A DNA stretch of 64,000 bases from Dillenia suffruticosa (taxonomy: Eukaryota > Streptophyta > Magnoliopsida > Dilleniales > Dilleniaceae). The position numbers and the translations under genes are program-made. Below the pieces are notes generated by a model. The model saw only the letters and a list, made by a program, of their open reading frames with translations, had not been told where the DNA came from and did not search any database. This document shows, in pieces, positions 44,408 to 57,231 of the stretch; within the stretch, counting starts at the first letter, position 1, and the number at the start of each line of letters is the position of its first letter. Location: contig JAVTVX010000013.1 in NCBI GenBank assembly GCA_033439265.1, positions 23,146,000 to 23,209,999 of the forward strand, in the 5' to 3' direction.

Positions 44408-47400
44408 GATAACCATCTATCAGAACTCAAAATAAACCACAGTAACTCTCCTTGTACTTGCTTGCTCTGTACCATTCTACTTTTCCTATTTTATCTTCCT
44501 CAAGATCATCGAACTGCTTTACAAATGATGTCCCACTATATTTCTTTTATCTCATGCTGGACATGAAATGTTTGCCATGCTTTGTTGCCCGAGCTCTTTC
44601 ATATTTCGGCGAATCCCATATTCACCGACCCAATAAAATAGGGAAACTAGCAACAAATTGATGGCATCCAAAAATTTTATGTACCAAATTTCTTAAATTT
44701 ATCTTCTTCAGAAAACAAAAATGTAAATCAAATACCAGGACTTAAATAATTGAGTGATTTCGAGGTCGTGATAGAACAGGATTGGCACAAAAGGAGTTGT
44801 TGTTCAACTTACCCTTTAATCAACACATGTCACCCATCAAATTCGGGTTTTGAATGTATTTTTTAGTTTTATCTTTTGGTAATTAATTTCATAGTTAATT
44901 ATTTAATTTGATTTGATTTGCCCCTTAAGTGCTCCCAACTAGTTTGTCCCATCTTCTCTTTTTTTGGGGTATTAGAGGCTTGTATTGTTGGTGATAGAAG
45001 GGGGGGGGGTTCAATTTGCTTTAACTACCCTAAAGGAAGGGTTACTGAAGGTTTTTCCTTTACATGTATGTGCATATATATTTACTGGTTTTAAAATTTG
45101 TACCCTTTAATATTTTCCATCATTTAAAGTCAACAATATTATACTTCTCCCTTCGTTTCATGGGCTTATCCCTATATTCAGAAGGGGACCATCCCCAAAT
45201 GATTAGGTGACGGCCCCTCACCACATCTTCTTCTATTAAGTTGAATTGGAAGTCATGTTCAAAATTGAGAATATGTTGAATTCATATTATTTTTACTTGT
45301 AATTAAGCAAAATTAGGATTATTCTATTAATAAGTAAACAAAAACTCTTTTCATTGCTTTATTTGTACACAAAATAAATTTATTTTATATTAATTGTAAT
45401 TAAACCCGTATTTTACGTAATTTTATTTATAAAAAAAATTAATTAAAGCAACGTTGATGTTAACTCTATATTCTTGCATCCCAGTCTCTTGGTTGCCAAG
45501 TTCATCGTAAGTGCCTTTCGTGGAAATTCACTTGCTTTCCTATTATTATTTTTTTTTCCCGTCGATTTTGTTGATTGAACTAATATGAAATGAGCCTCGT
45601 TCGTACCCTATCTATCTCCTCTTAAATTCAATCTTCTCTCTCTCTCTCGGCCCAGCCCCACCCAAGCAGACAATGAATCAACCAAGCGGGGATGGGAAGT
45701 CCGTCAACCCAATCACCGGACGAAGACTCATCAAAAGCCTTTCAACAACGTGACAACTTACTTGGAAACTTCGATACACCTAACTTTTCAATAATATATA
45801 TTTTTTTAATTTTAAAATATTTACATTAAATTAATTAATATTTATATAAATATTTTTATATTTTTTATATTTATATTTTCATATTTAATAAATTATTTAT
45901 TTAATTATAATTTTTATTTATTATATTATTTATTTTATAATTAATAATCATATATTTGATCATTTTAAATTTTTATTATAAAATATGTTATTATATTATT
46001 TTCATAAAATAATTAATATTTATATAAAAAATTTTATTTTTTTATATTAACATGTTTATCCATATTTTTGTTTTCTATATTTTTACAAAATATCATTTTT
46101 TTGTATCATTTCATATCCGCATGCGTTAAAATTAATGTGTTCAAATAACTATGCTCCTGTTAATAGATTATTATCTATATTTAATAAAATTATTAAAAAA
46201 TAATAATTAACACTTTTTCCTATTAAAAAAAAGTCATATTAACAGTTTGTTTGATTTCTCTTATATTAACTTTTGGTCGCATTGATTAAAAAAAATGTGA
46301 GCATGTGGCGCAACAAAAAAAAAAAAAAAAGGAAAAAGAGAAAGAAAAATTGTGCCATGTGCTGCTGATTGTTGGTGGGGACATGGATCATAATTTTAGG
46401 GTACGATTGAGTTACATAGCATCTTAAGAAAAGGTTATTTTAATTTATATGGTAGCAGATTCTGTAATACACCGAAAAATAAGTAATTTTTTGAACTGTT
46501 ATTTAGCAAAGATTTTTTTTTTTTTTTTAAATAAAGAGTACAAAGCTGATACAGAGAATATTTAAATAATAATCGGTGAGATGATTAGGATTTCTTCAGT
46601 AACGTTTTAATAAATTTATTGGGCATATATATTAATACATAAAATTATTTATTGATAAAACAAATATAATGAATAACTGTTATGAACTTAACAATTTTCT
46701 AATATAATTATTAAATTAAAATTAAAAATTTTTATTTGAAGGAATATATATTTTATATCATCTTATTTAAAGTTTGAATGCGATTAATGCGGGACTCAAT
46801 CCCCACCATAAACATAGACATACATGAATATATAACAAAGAAGGTGTCTCACTCACCGCGTCTTTGGCTAAAACGCGTTTGATCTGGACATGAAAGCGAA
46901 AGAAAATGCAGTAAGTGTCACTTAATAAAAACATCAAAGTTCAACGTAAGAAAACGATATTGCTGTACCTTGTTGCTAGATGCCAAGAAATCATAAAGTA
47001 AAGAAAGACTTCGACTTGCTCTCTAGCCAAGTGGCAGTGACTTGTGCTAGTTAATGAATTCTGTTTTGTTTTTTCGCCTTTTTCAGCCCGTGAAGGACCA
47101 ACCAGTGACAATTTACTGAAATGGAAATTACTTGGGGGGAGCTTTGCATTAAAGATGGATGTCTTAGTTCTAGCGCCATGTCTACGATTTCACCCCATCC
47201 AACCAAGACGTAAGAACTTTGGGATTGCTCCTGAAATTGCTTTTCAAGAAATAAAAAGCAAAAATTTGACCAACCCCCCCCCCCCGGGTTGATAGATTTC
47301 ACCTCGTACAACCTAGAAGTAAAAATTAGAATAATGGAATTAAGTTCATTCAACTTGTTAGCGTGCAGTCGATTTATAATATATGAAATTTTTGGGTTTA

Positions 47401-47948
47401 TATTGTAAAATCCCGAGGAGAGTTGTAGTTTATACCTGAAAAAGCCCTCTGAAAAAAAAATTAGAATTTTATATTGATGATGTCATCATTAATTAAATTA
47501 TTTGTGGAGAAGTAGCCAAAATCTGTGAGGTAGGTGAGCTATTCTCTGACAACTTCAAGGACAGTAATAAAATAAAATAAAAAAAGAGCATTAAGCACTA
47601 GACCCTTTTTGCTTTTGATAAGATCTTCAACATTTGTTCCACTGAAATGCCATTTTTCCTTTCCAAAGTCATGGGTCTCTTACTTTTCGGATTACTCCAT
47701 GAAAGTAGTCTATTCATGGGCATCAAAAAGTGAATGGTGAGGATTGAAGAACAAGAACAAAAAGTTTCCTTATTATAACAATTGGAAAGCTAAATATGTC
47801 TCTATTTACACTAATATTGGTAAACGCCAATCATGGCTACATTTGTTTACCAATTTGTAAACAATAAAAAGTAAAGTTATAACTAGAATCCTAAGAACAA
47901 ATATTTTCTTGTTTAAGCTTCTATATAACAATATTAATCATAACAAAA
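44408..47948. other. Unit 1/2 junction and spacer left of the unit 2 LecRK
   Basis: The unit boundary is at about 44826. The spacer carries the AT-rich repeat (45795-46115), poly-A and poly-T runs, and a poly-C run at about 47273-47285. No gene is supported. Short frames here (for example 47044-47292) recur in unit 3 only because the DNA is nearly identical. Confidence 0.5.
45795..46115 (+). repeat. AT-rich dispersed repeat, copy 4 (unit 2)
   Basis: Member of the family at 9705-9910, in the same unit position as 35085-35460. Confidence 0.6.
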
Positions 47949-50003
47949 TCAGCGACCTTGGGAAAGAACAGATTCTGCAACTGAAGCCCTAGTCCCACTA
48001 GCACTAGTATTCGTAGATTGATCCGAGAGGAGACCTTCCCTCTCATCTTCTTCATCATCATCTTCGTCGTCATCTAAAGCAAAGTTAACATGGTGCTCAA
48101 ACGACAATGCATTACCAACTGCAGGCGACGATATCTCCGGCAATGGAGCTTCACCTTTCAAATACTGCACAATCTGTCTCATACTAGGCCTCATACTAGG
48201 TTCCACATTAGAACAAATCAAACCGAGTTTCAAAACCAACTCCATTTCCTCGGCAACGTAGTCGTTTCGAAGATGAGGATCAGCAGCCTCGGCAATGTTT
48301 CCCCTCTTCCAAAACGAAAAGACTCTATCAACTAAATATATATCCGAATGCTGCGCTTGTCGTTCAATAGGTCTTCTTCCACAAGCCACTTCAAGCACAA
48401 ATGCACCGAAAGCAAACACGTCTGCCCACGTTGTTGCCTTGCCGACTCTGTATTGTTCTGGCGCTAGATACCCAATTGTTCCGACCATGTGTGTAGTCTG
48501 AGGATCTTTTCCATGATCATATAGCCTCGCGAGACCAAAATCTCCTAATCTGCCATTAAATTCAGAGTCCAGCATGACATTACTTGCCTTAATGTCTCTG
48601 TGGATCACCACTTGTTCCCATTCTTCATGTAAATAAAGCAGACCAGAAGCAACACCTTTGATCACATGAAACCTCTGTTTCCAATTCAGAGTGACCTCCG
48701 GAACGTTATGTATGTGCTTGTCTAGACTTCCATTGGGCATGAAGTCGTAGACGAGAAGTAATTCTCGTTTTCTTCGACAGTAGCCTAGGAGGGTTACAAG
48801 GTTTCGATGTCTGAGACGGCCTATGCTTACAATTTCGGAGATGAATTCTCGGATCCCTTGTTTTGATTCATGGGAAACTCTCTTCACCGCGACTTCCATT
48901 TTCGTGTCCGGCAATACTCCTCTGTAGACTGAACCAAATCCTCCTGCACCTAGGAGTTCTTCGTCTCTGAAGCCTCTTGTTGCGATGTAGAGATCCTTGT
49001 ACTTGAATCGGTGAGGCCCATAGTCTGATTCCCAATCTTCAAGCAATTCCTCGTACTTTCGCTTCCTCAGCATGGCATAATAAAATGAACTAACCACAAG
49101 AACAAACATGAAACTGAAGAGGATTGGCAACCCAATTGTTACAAACTTTGGTAGTTCTTTCGGAAAGAGACGAGGAATTCCGGGAAGCATCGACAGACTG
49201 AGTGGTGGAGCTGGTCCACCCAGACTGAAACTCCAACCCAGTACAAAATGGGAAGAAGGAACAGAACCGGTGGAGGATGAGAATCCGACATACATGGCTT
49301 CATTGAGAACAGCTGAAAGATCATATTTCAAGGAAAGAAGAGGATTTTGTGGTTTGGGAACTTTGATCGGAGCTAACGTCACATTGATTACCTTTTCATT
49401 GCCGTCATAATCCACCCAAAGTTGCATAGCTAAGCCGCTTGTAAGCGTCAAATTCCTGAGCTCATCGACACCACTGGCATTGGCATAGTAAGCGGCCGAA
49501 GCTGATATATTAGAGTACAAGCTATTAATGTCAATCCCAACATGATTATCATTGATGTCCTTAAATCGGTCTCCTTGGACCGTATCAAGCTCCACCGCGA
49601 AAACATGATTGGTACTATTTCCATTGTTGGATTCATTAAAGAGACCTAAATATTGAGTTGGCAAAGACCCTGGAAGTCCTCTTCGGGGAGCTACGACAAA
49701 AGCGATGCCATGACCGGTTAGGTTGGGATAGGGAGAAACTATAGCAAAAACGAAGGTGGTAGAGAAGGAGATGACTGTGCCATTGGAATTCTTGAACGTG
49801 ATTGGATCTGGATGCCAACCATGTCCCTGATTGATTTTGGCACGATGAGTGAGCTCCAACACCCCGGAAGATGTTATATCGGCTATGCCTTCGAGAGTTA
49901 GATTGGCTGACCGGAATCCATTGTAGATGAAGCTCTCAGAAGCTGCCAATTTGACAACTACGATGATGAAGAAGAAGACCGCAACACCCATCTTGGAAGA
50001 CAT
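47949..50003 (-). CDS. L-type lectin receptor kinase, array unit 2, 684 aa
   Basis: Same architecture and numbering as the unit 1 gene up to residue 678: signal peptide 1-22, lectin domain to about 258, membrane helix 287-312, kinase with GAGGFG (352-357), Lys374, HRD 468-470, DFG 488-490, acidic C-tail. Ala replaces Val in the glycine loop, and the activation segment reads DHGKDPQTTHMVG rather than DHGTAPQTTHIVG. It ends in VAESVLSQGR, which fits the SxGR ending of the other LecRKs in the window. The predicted protein is identical to that of the unit 3 gene. The upstream region equals that of units 1 and 3, so the three should share transcriptional control, barring distant elements. Confidence 0.95.
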   Translation of the reverse strand: MSSKMGVAVFFFIIVVVKLAASESFIYNGFRSANLTLEGIADITSSGVLELTHRAKINQGHGWHPDPITFKNSNGTVISFSTTFVFAIVSPYPNLTGHGIAFVVAPRRGLPGSLPTQYLGLFNESNNGNSTNHVFAVELDTVQGDRFKDINDNHVGIDINSLYSNISASAAYYANASGVDELRNLTLTSGLAMQLWVDYDGNEKVINVTLAPIKVPKPQNPLLSLKYDLSAVLNEAMYVGFSSSTGSVPSSHFVLGWSFSLGGPAPPLSLSMLPGIPRLFPKELPKFVTIGLPILFSFMFVLVVSSFYYAMLRKRKYEELLEDWESDYGPHRFKYKDLYIATRGFRDEELLGAGGFGSVYRGVLPDTKMEVAVKRVSHESKQGIREFISEIVSIGRLRHRNLVTLLGYCRRKRELLLVYDFMPNGSLDKHIHNVPEVTLNWKQRFHVIKGVASGLLYLHEEWEQVVIHRDIKASNVMLDSEFNGRLGDFGLARLYDHGKDPQTTHMVGTIGYLAPEQYRVGKATTWADVFAFGAFVLEVACGRRPIERQAQHSDIYLVDRVFSFWKRGNIAEAADPHLRNDYVAEEMELVLKLGLICSNVEPSMRPSMRQIVQYLKGEAPLPEISSPAVGNALSFEHHVNFALDDDEDDDEEDEREGLLSDQSTNTSASGTRASVAESVLSQGR

Positions 50004-51047
50004 GGTTGGAGAGAGAGAGAGAGAGAGAGTGAGTTTGCTCGGTTTTCAGTGTTACTCCCCTCTCAAGATCTGGCTCTTCACTTTTTTTTTTTTTTTTTTG
50101 GTTATTCTGTCAAACAGTGCAGCCTGTGAAGCTAAAGACGACTGACTTTCTTTTAGTCACGTGAGTGCGTGCTTGCGCGTGTCAAGGGAGTAAATTTTTC
50201 AGAGCCCTCAAAATGAAGAGCTGGTAGTTGAGTAGCTATATATCCGGATGTGGTCTCAATTTTTGCTTTATTGGGTATGGCTTCGGTGCTTATATAGAAG
50301 TAGAATGAACAAATAGGAATTTTGTCGTTTTATTGAAATTTATTACATGCAGCAACCTTCCTCTCCCCTGCCTCCCTGTCTGCCTCCCTCCCTCTCTCTC
50401 TCTCTCTCTCTCTCCCCCTATTTTTTTTCAAAGTCAATTAATATCCCTCTCAAATCTTCTTGGAAAGTTCCTGGGGTCGTTCTGGGGTTTGATTGGCTTA
50501 AGTTCAACCTTCGCAGCTTGGAAATTTTGTGATTCGATGTTGAAAAAATTAATAGAAGACTTCATGTCCTCTTGCGACGTAGATTCCCTCCGCATATTCC
50601 CTTCCCTAGGTGTCCTGGTGGTCTGGTCGATAACTTCACAGCTAGACTCATTAATGAGTAATTTGTCCGTTGTTGGTGTTAAACCATATTGGCCTAATTT
50701 ATCTTTATTTAATTTTATTTTATATAAAATTATTTTTAAAATTAAAATAAAAATTAAACTGTGCTATAAAAAATTAAGTCAGTAATATATTCATAATTTA
50801 AAATTAAAAATCTATATTAGAACAATTAATATGTTGTTCTTGCTGTTTAGATCGTCCCTTTTGCTTAGAAAATCCGTCCTCCATTGCCTTTTCCTTATGT
50901 TACTTATAACTACGTTTGGCATGCTTCCCGGGAAGTAGGTGGTTTGCTTTGATTAAATCAAATGAAATTTTATCCCTATTCTAGCTGTCTGTCTACCATT
51001 TCGATGTATATACTAAGTATAAAACAAATTTTAAAATTATCGATAAA
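50004..51047 (-). promoter_or_regulatory. Upstream region of the unit 2 LecRK
   Basis: Same sequence as the unit 1 and unit 3 upstream regions, with the G-box at 50158-50163 and the (CT)n patch next to the ATG. It differs in the length of the GA/CT run and in the poly-T run at about 50082 (18 T). Confidence 0.5.
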
Positions 51048-52841
51048 CCAATAATAATAAGTAACATGAATTTCCTTTTAGAAGATCAAAATCCTAAGGA
51101 CTTAAAATGAGAAAAAAAGAAATAGTCTATTCTCATTGTGGACTTGAACTTAGAACACGTCAAGGGCTTTCTAAATAAAATTGAAACAAAAATTTTCAAA
51201 AAAACTTGCAAAATAGGGCCATCTTCCCTAGTAAAATATATGTCTCGCATAGGGGTGTATTTGAGTTGAGTCGATCTCAAATATCTCTATACTCGAACTC
51301 GAACTCGAACTCGAATTTTTTAATGATGCTCAAACTCGACGAGCAATAATAATGTAACTTGAATTCGACTCCTTTATAATTTAATAAACTCGAAATTGAT
51401 TCAAGAATTCGAGATCTCGTGAGTTGTTATGAATATTTATGTAATATATTAATATATTTTTTTTAATTTAATTTTTATATTATAATATTTTTTATATTAA
51501 TATATATTATTAAATTATTCTACAAGTTTTTAAATCTAAAATTCTATTACTGCGATCCATTCATGTATCTCTGGACCTACTGGTTAATTGTTGGGGTTGA
51601 CAAAGAAAAGGGGCAAAATTCAGCTATAATGACTGAATAGCACCCATTTCCTCCGCCCCTAGCAATCCTCCATCCTCGTATGAACCCTATAGGTCACCTT
51701 TTACACAAGAAGAAGAAAGAACAAAATGCTTTCCAAATTTACAAAATTTTGAGATAACCCTTTATTTGACCTTTACCAAATTTTGGAAATGAGTTCAAAA
51801 GCGTACTAACACCGACCAAATCACAAATGCCAATGAGTTATAACTAAATTACTACTGTCTCCCTCCTTTTGTAATAGTATTGGGTTCATATTTTTTTATG
51901 TATAAAAAAAAGACCAAATCACAGATATAAATAAAAGAAAGATGGCTTATGTCCTTTGTTTAGATTATGTTTGTCTATCAAATGATTTTTCTTCATGTTC
52001 CTTGTCCCCTTTTTGATGCCCAATGGAATGTTTTCATTTAATTATAGTTATTGCAGCATGTTACCTTAGACAAGGCACTTCTATTTTAGTTTTTGGTAGG
52101 GCGGTCAAATGTGTCAAGGTTCATTGCAAACATAGCTGCCAAAGAGGTTCATGAGATATGGATACCCTAAACCCAATAAGAAGTGGATTAGAGTTTAGTC
52201 ATGTAGCTCATCTTGGATAGCACCTGCTGACCCTCCAACATAAAATTTTTCGAATAGGGCCTAGTATGCCGCAACAGAACAATTGCACAAACAAATAGAA
52301 GCCATCACAATTAAAAAAAAAAAAAAACCTGCATTTGATTATATCCAGAAACTGTATAGAAAAACCTTATTTTAATGGAAACCCTATAAAATAGCGTGAA
52401 TCAACATCAAGTTAGCTGTCCAGGGTGTAGAAGTTTCAACTTTTTTATCAGCAGAAGTTGCACAGAAAATTAAAGATAGTGGACCTGAGCTCGATCAAGT
52501 AAAATAAAAAGGAGAGAAAATTTGCATGTCCAAGCAATCAGGGGATAAAGCTAAACCCATACGTAAATGGGCAGGCCGGACACTTCATTCGCCAAGAGAT
52601 GCAAGAATACAATTTTGCAGTCCAGGAAAAGTAGCACAGCAATCTGCCTATCCAGGCCTGTGGCACATGAAAACAAGTGCAGACTGGGCCTGCAAATCAC
52701 ATTTGGTTGCCATCTGGAAATTGAATAGTCCACGAATGAGATGTCATACCTTAGATAATCTGTCTTACAATGCATACAAATAGAAATCATAGATTAAGTC
52801 CTTCTCTATAACTGCCTACCCTGCCTTCTTCTACACTCACT
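51048..52841. other. Unit 2 spacer, shortened by deletions
   Basis: Counterpart of 40625-43557 and 60329-63029 but about 0.9 kb shorter. Blocks are missing at about 51230, 51555 and 52238. No gene is supported; see the hAT-like remnant and the unrecognised frame at 52526-52783. Confidence 0.5.
51250..51555. mobile_element. hAT-like MITE, right end deleted (unit 2)
   Basis: Begins TAGGGGTGTATTTGAG after GTCTCGCA (51242-51249) and follows the unit 3 element until about ATTACTGCGAT, where a deletion joins it to CCATTCATGT. The right terminus and right duplication are gone. Confidence 0.7.
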
Positions 52842-53691
52842 ATGGCTGATGAGAACAAGCAAACCAAGCTCTCTGCAAAACAAACTGGGAACTCAGCAAC
52901 CATTCATCCAAGTAATTATTATTATTATTATTTGCGTTTGGGAAATCATCCTTAGTAACCCTTTTTATTAGTTATCTTGATTTCCTGGTTTGGTTTGTCA
53001 CTAGCATGAACAATGAAACTAATTTTCTATCATTAAAAATCATTTTAACTCGGTTCACTTTGACTTGGTAGTATAAGCTTTTGCCCTACGATCCTTATGT
53101 CAAGCATTTGAGTAGTCTCCCTTCCCAATGAAACCAACTGCAATTTCTCTTTGCTTTCGTCTGCAGCCCCCTCCTCTATTTTAATCTACACTTTCCTTAT
53201 ATTTACATAAATGTCTATTAAAATGTCATAAAATTTACTTTTAAAAATCCCCTTCTCCACAAAGGGGAAGGAAATATAGGCACGGAGAGACAGAGAATTA
53301 TTATGGGGCCTTTTCTTTTTGGTAAATTCTACGGGACAATTATCTCCTCGCAGTTCAGTGTTCATGGAACTAAATCTAGCACATGCTTCGATTCGTAAAT
53401 ATGATGCCAAAGAATGATTGTCTAGAAGAGTATCAAAATATGTATTTAGGATACCAATATCTTTTTAATTTAAACTTATTTATGAAATCAGATCAAAAAG
53501 GGACATGGCCATAGCAGGTAGGAGTGAAGGCAGAGGAAGCAGAGAAAAAGATCAGGGAAGAGATGCCTGCAGTGACTCAGTTTCGGATAGTTGCACAGAA
53601 TAGCTTTGTTACAATGGACTACAATCCACTACGGATTTGATTGTTCGTAGATGACACAGGAAATGTTGTTCAGGCTCCTAGAATCGGATAA
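52842..53691 (+). pseudogene. Potato inhibitor I pseudogene, unit 2
   Basis: By eye the same as the unit 1 locus from the second codon on, with the same TAG and TGA in exon 2 (9,284 bp downstream of those at 44228 and 44354). The shared lesions show that the stops arose before this copy was made, or spread by conversion. Exon 1 is 52842-52911 and exon 2 is 53492-53691. Not functional as an inhibitor unless read through. Confidence 0.9.
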
Positions 53692-56600
53692 GATAACCAT
53701 CTATCAGAACTCAAAATAAACCACAGTAACTCTCCTTGTACTTGCTTGCTCTGTACCATTCTACTTTTCCTATTTTATCTTCCTCAAGATCATCGAACTG
53801 CTTTACAAATGATGTCCCACTATATTTCTTTTATCTCATGCTGGACATGAAATGTTTGCCATGCTTTGTTGCCCGAGCTCTTTCATATTTCGGCGAATCC
53901 CATATTCACCGACCCAATAAAATAGGGAAACTAGCAACAAATTGATGGCATCCAAAAATTTTATGTACCAAATTTCTTAAATTTATCTTCTTCAGAAAAC
54001 AAAAATGTAAATCAAATACCAGGACTTAAATAATTGAGTGATTTCGAGGTCGTGATAGAACAGGATTGGCACAAAAGGAGTTGTTGTTCAACTTACCCTT
54101 TAATCAACACATGTCACCCATCAAATTCGGGTTTTGAATGTATTTTTTAGTTTTATCTTTTGGTAATTAATTTCATAGTTAATTATTTAATTTGATTTGA
54201 TTTGCCCCTTAAGTGCTCCCAACTAGTTTGTCCCATCTTCTCTTTTTTTGGGGTATTAGAGGCTTGTATTGTTGGTGATAGAAGGGGGGGGGGTTCAATT
54301 TGCTTTAACTACCCTAAAGGAAGGGTTACTGAAGGTTTTTCCTTTACATGTATGTGCATATATATTTACTGGTTTTAAAATTTGTACCCTTTAATATTTT
54401 CCATCATTTAAAGTCAACAATATTATACTTCTCCCTTCGTTTCATGGGCTTATCCCTATATTCAGAAGGGGACCATCCCCAAATGATTAGGTGACGGCCC
54501 CTCACCACATCTTCTTCTATTAAGTTGAATTGGAAGTCATGTTCAAAATTGAGAATATGTTGAATTCATATTATTTTTACTTGTAATTAAGCAAAATTAG
54601 GATTATTCTATTAATAAGTAAACAAAAACTCTTTTCATTGCTTTATTTGTACACAAAATAAATTTATTTTATATTAATTGTAATTAAACCCGTATTTTAC
54701 GTAATTTTATTTATAAAAAAAATTAATTAAAGCAACGTTGATGTTAACTCTATATTCTTGCATCCCAGTCTCTTGGTTGCCAAGTTCATCGTAAGTGCCT
54801 TTCGTGGAAATTCACTTGCTTTCCTATTATTATTTTTTTTTCCCGTCGATTTTGTTGATTGAACTAATATGAAATGAGCCTCGTTCGTACCCTATCTATC
54901 TCCTCTTAAATTCAATCTTCTCTCTCTCTCTCGGCCCAGCCCCACCCAAGCAGACAATGAATCAACCAAGCGGGGATGGGAAGTCCGTCAACCCAATCAC
55001 CGGACGAAGACTCATCAAAAGCCTTTCAACAACGTGACAACTTACTTGGAAACTTCGATACACCTAACTTTTCAATAATATATATTTTTTTAATTTTAAA
55101 ATATTTACATTAAATTAATTAATATTTATATAAATATTTTTATATTTTTTATATTTATATTTTCATATTTAATAAATTATTTATTTAATTATAATTTTTA
55201 TTTATTATATTATTTATTTTATAATTAATAATCATATATTTGATCATTTTAAATTTTTATTATAAAATATGTTATTATATTATTTTCATAAAATAATTAA
55301 TATTTATATAAAAAATTTTATTTTTTTATATTAACATGTTTATCCATATTTTTGTTTTCTATATTTTTACAAAATATCATTTTTTTGTATCATTTCATAT
55401 CCGCATGCGTTAAAATTAATGTGTTCAAATAACTATGCTCCTGTTAATAGATTATTATCTATATTTAATAAAATTATTAAAAAATAATAATTAACACTTT
55501 TTCCTATTAAAAAAAAGTCATATTAACAGTTTGTTTGATTTCTCTTATATTAACTTTTGGTCGCATTGATTAAAAAAAATGTGAGCATGTGGCGCAACAA
55601 AAAAAAAAAAAAAAGGAAAAAGAGAAAGAAAAATTGTGCCATGTGCTGCTGATTGTTGGTGGGGACATGGATCATAATTTTAGGGTACGATTGAGTTACA
55701 TAGCATCTTAAGAAAAGGTTATTTTAATTTATATGGTAGCAGATTCTGTAATACACCGAAAAATAAGTAATTTTTTGAACTGTTATTTAGCAAAGATTTT
55801 TTTTTTTTTTTTAAATAAAGAGTACAAAGCTGATACAGAGAATATTTAAATAATAATCGGTGAGATGATTAGGATTTCTTCAGTAACGTTTTAATAAATT
55901 TATTGGGCATATATATTAATACATAAAATTATTTATTGATAAAACAAATATAATGAATAACTGTTATGAACTTAACAATTTTCTAATATAATTATTAAAT
56001 TAAAATTAAAAATTTTTATTTGAAGGAATATATATTTTATATCATCTTATTTAAAGTTTGAATGCGATTAATGCGGGACTCAATCCCCACCATAAACATA
56101 GACATACATGAATATATAACAAAGAAGGTGTCTCACTCACCGCGTCTTTGGCTAAAACGCGTTTGATCTGGACATGAAAGCGAAAGAAAATGCAGTAAGT
56201 GTCACTTAATAAAAACATCAAAGTTCAACGTAAGAAAACGATATTGCTGTACCTTGTTGCTAGATGCCAAGAAATCATAAAGTAAAGAAAGACTTCGACT
56301 TGCTCTCTAGCCAAGTGGCAGTGACTTGTGCTAGTTAATGAATTCTGTTTTGTTTTTTCGCCTTTTTCAGCCCGTGAAGGACCAACCAGTGACAATTTAC
56401 TGAAATGGAAATTACTTGGGGGGAGCTTTGCATTAAAGATGGATGTCTTAGTTCTAGCGCCATGTCTACGATTTCACCCCATCCAACCAAGACGTAAGAA
56501 CTTTGGGATTGCTCCTGAAATTGCTTTTCAAGAAATAAAAAGCAAAAATTTGACCAACCCCCCCCCCCGGGTTGATAGATTTCACCTCGTACAACCTAGA

Positions 56601-57231
56601 AGTAAAAATTAGAATAATGGAATTAAGTTCATTCAACTTGTTAGCGTGCAGTCGATTTATAATATATGAAATTTTTGGGTTTATATTGTAAAATCCCGAG
56701 GAGAGTTGTAGTTTATACCTGAAAAAGCCCTCTGAAAAAAAAATTAGAATTTTATATTGATGATGTCATCATTAATTAAATTATTTGTAGAGAAGTAGCC
56801 AAAATCTGTGAGGTAGGTGAGCTATTCTCTGACAACTTCAAGGACAGTAATAAAATAAAATAAAAAAAGAGCATTAAGCACTAGACCCTTTTTGCTTTTG
56901 ATAAGATCTTCAACATTTGTTCCACTGAAATGCCATTTTTCCTTTCCAAAGTCATGGGTCTCTTACTTTTCGGATTACTCCATGAAAGTAGTCTATTCAT
57001 GGGCATCAAAAAGTGAATGGTGAGGATTGAAGAACAAGAACAAAAAGTTTCCTTATTATAACAATTGGAAAGCTAAATATGTCTCTATTTACACTAATAT
57101 TGGTAAACGCCAATCATGGCTACATTTGTTTACCAATTTGTAAACAATAAAAAGTAAAGTTATAACTAGAATCCTAAGAACAAATATTTTCTTGTTTAAG
57201 CTTCTATATAACAATATTAATCATAACAAAA
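53692..57231. other. Unit 2/3 junction and spacer left of the unit 3 LecRK
   Basis: Near-identical duplicate of 44408-47948. One base substitution (47506 G, 56789 A) and a one-base poly-C length change near 56560 were seen by eye. No gene is supported. Confidence 0.5.
55075..55399 (+). repeat. AT-rich dispersed repeat, copy 5 (unit 3)
   Basis: Same as the copy at 45795-46115, carried along by the unit duplication. Confidence 0.6.

Larger units (their letters stand above)
33173..44825. repeat. Tandem array unit 1 (LecRK plus inhibitor locus)
   Basis: The unit begins at CATGTCACCCATCAAATTCG and is repeated at 44826 and 54110. Unit 1 is longest because it contains an extra block at about 33433-34511 (with a CACTA element) and sequences lost from unit 2. 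Its LecRK is at 37520-39586 and its inhibitor pseudogene at 43558-44407. It is the most diverged unit across the LecRK coding region. Confidence 0.85.
44826..54109. repeat. Tandem array unit 2
   Basis: A 9,284-bp unit with a LecRK at 47949-50003 and an inhibitor pseudogene at 52842-53691. From the start of the unit to about 51185 it is nearly identical to unit 3. Its spacer at 51230-52240 has lost three blocks still present in unit 3 and largely in unit 1. Confidence 0.85.
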
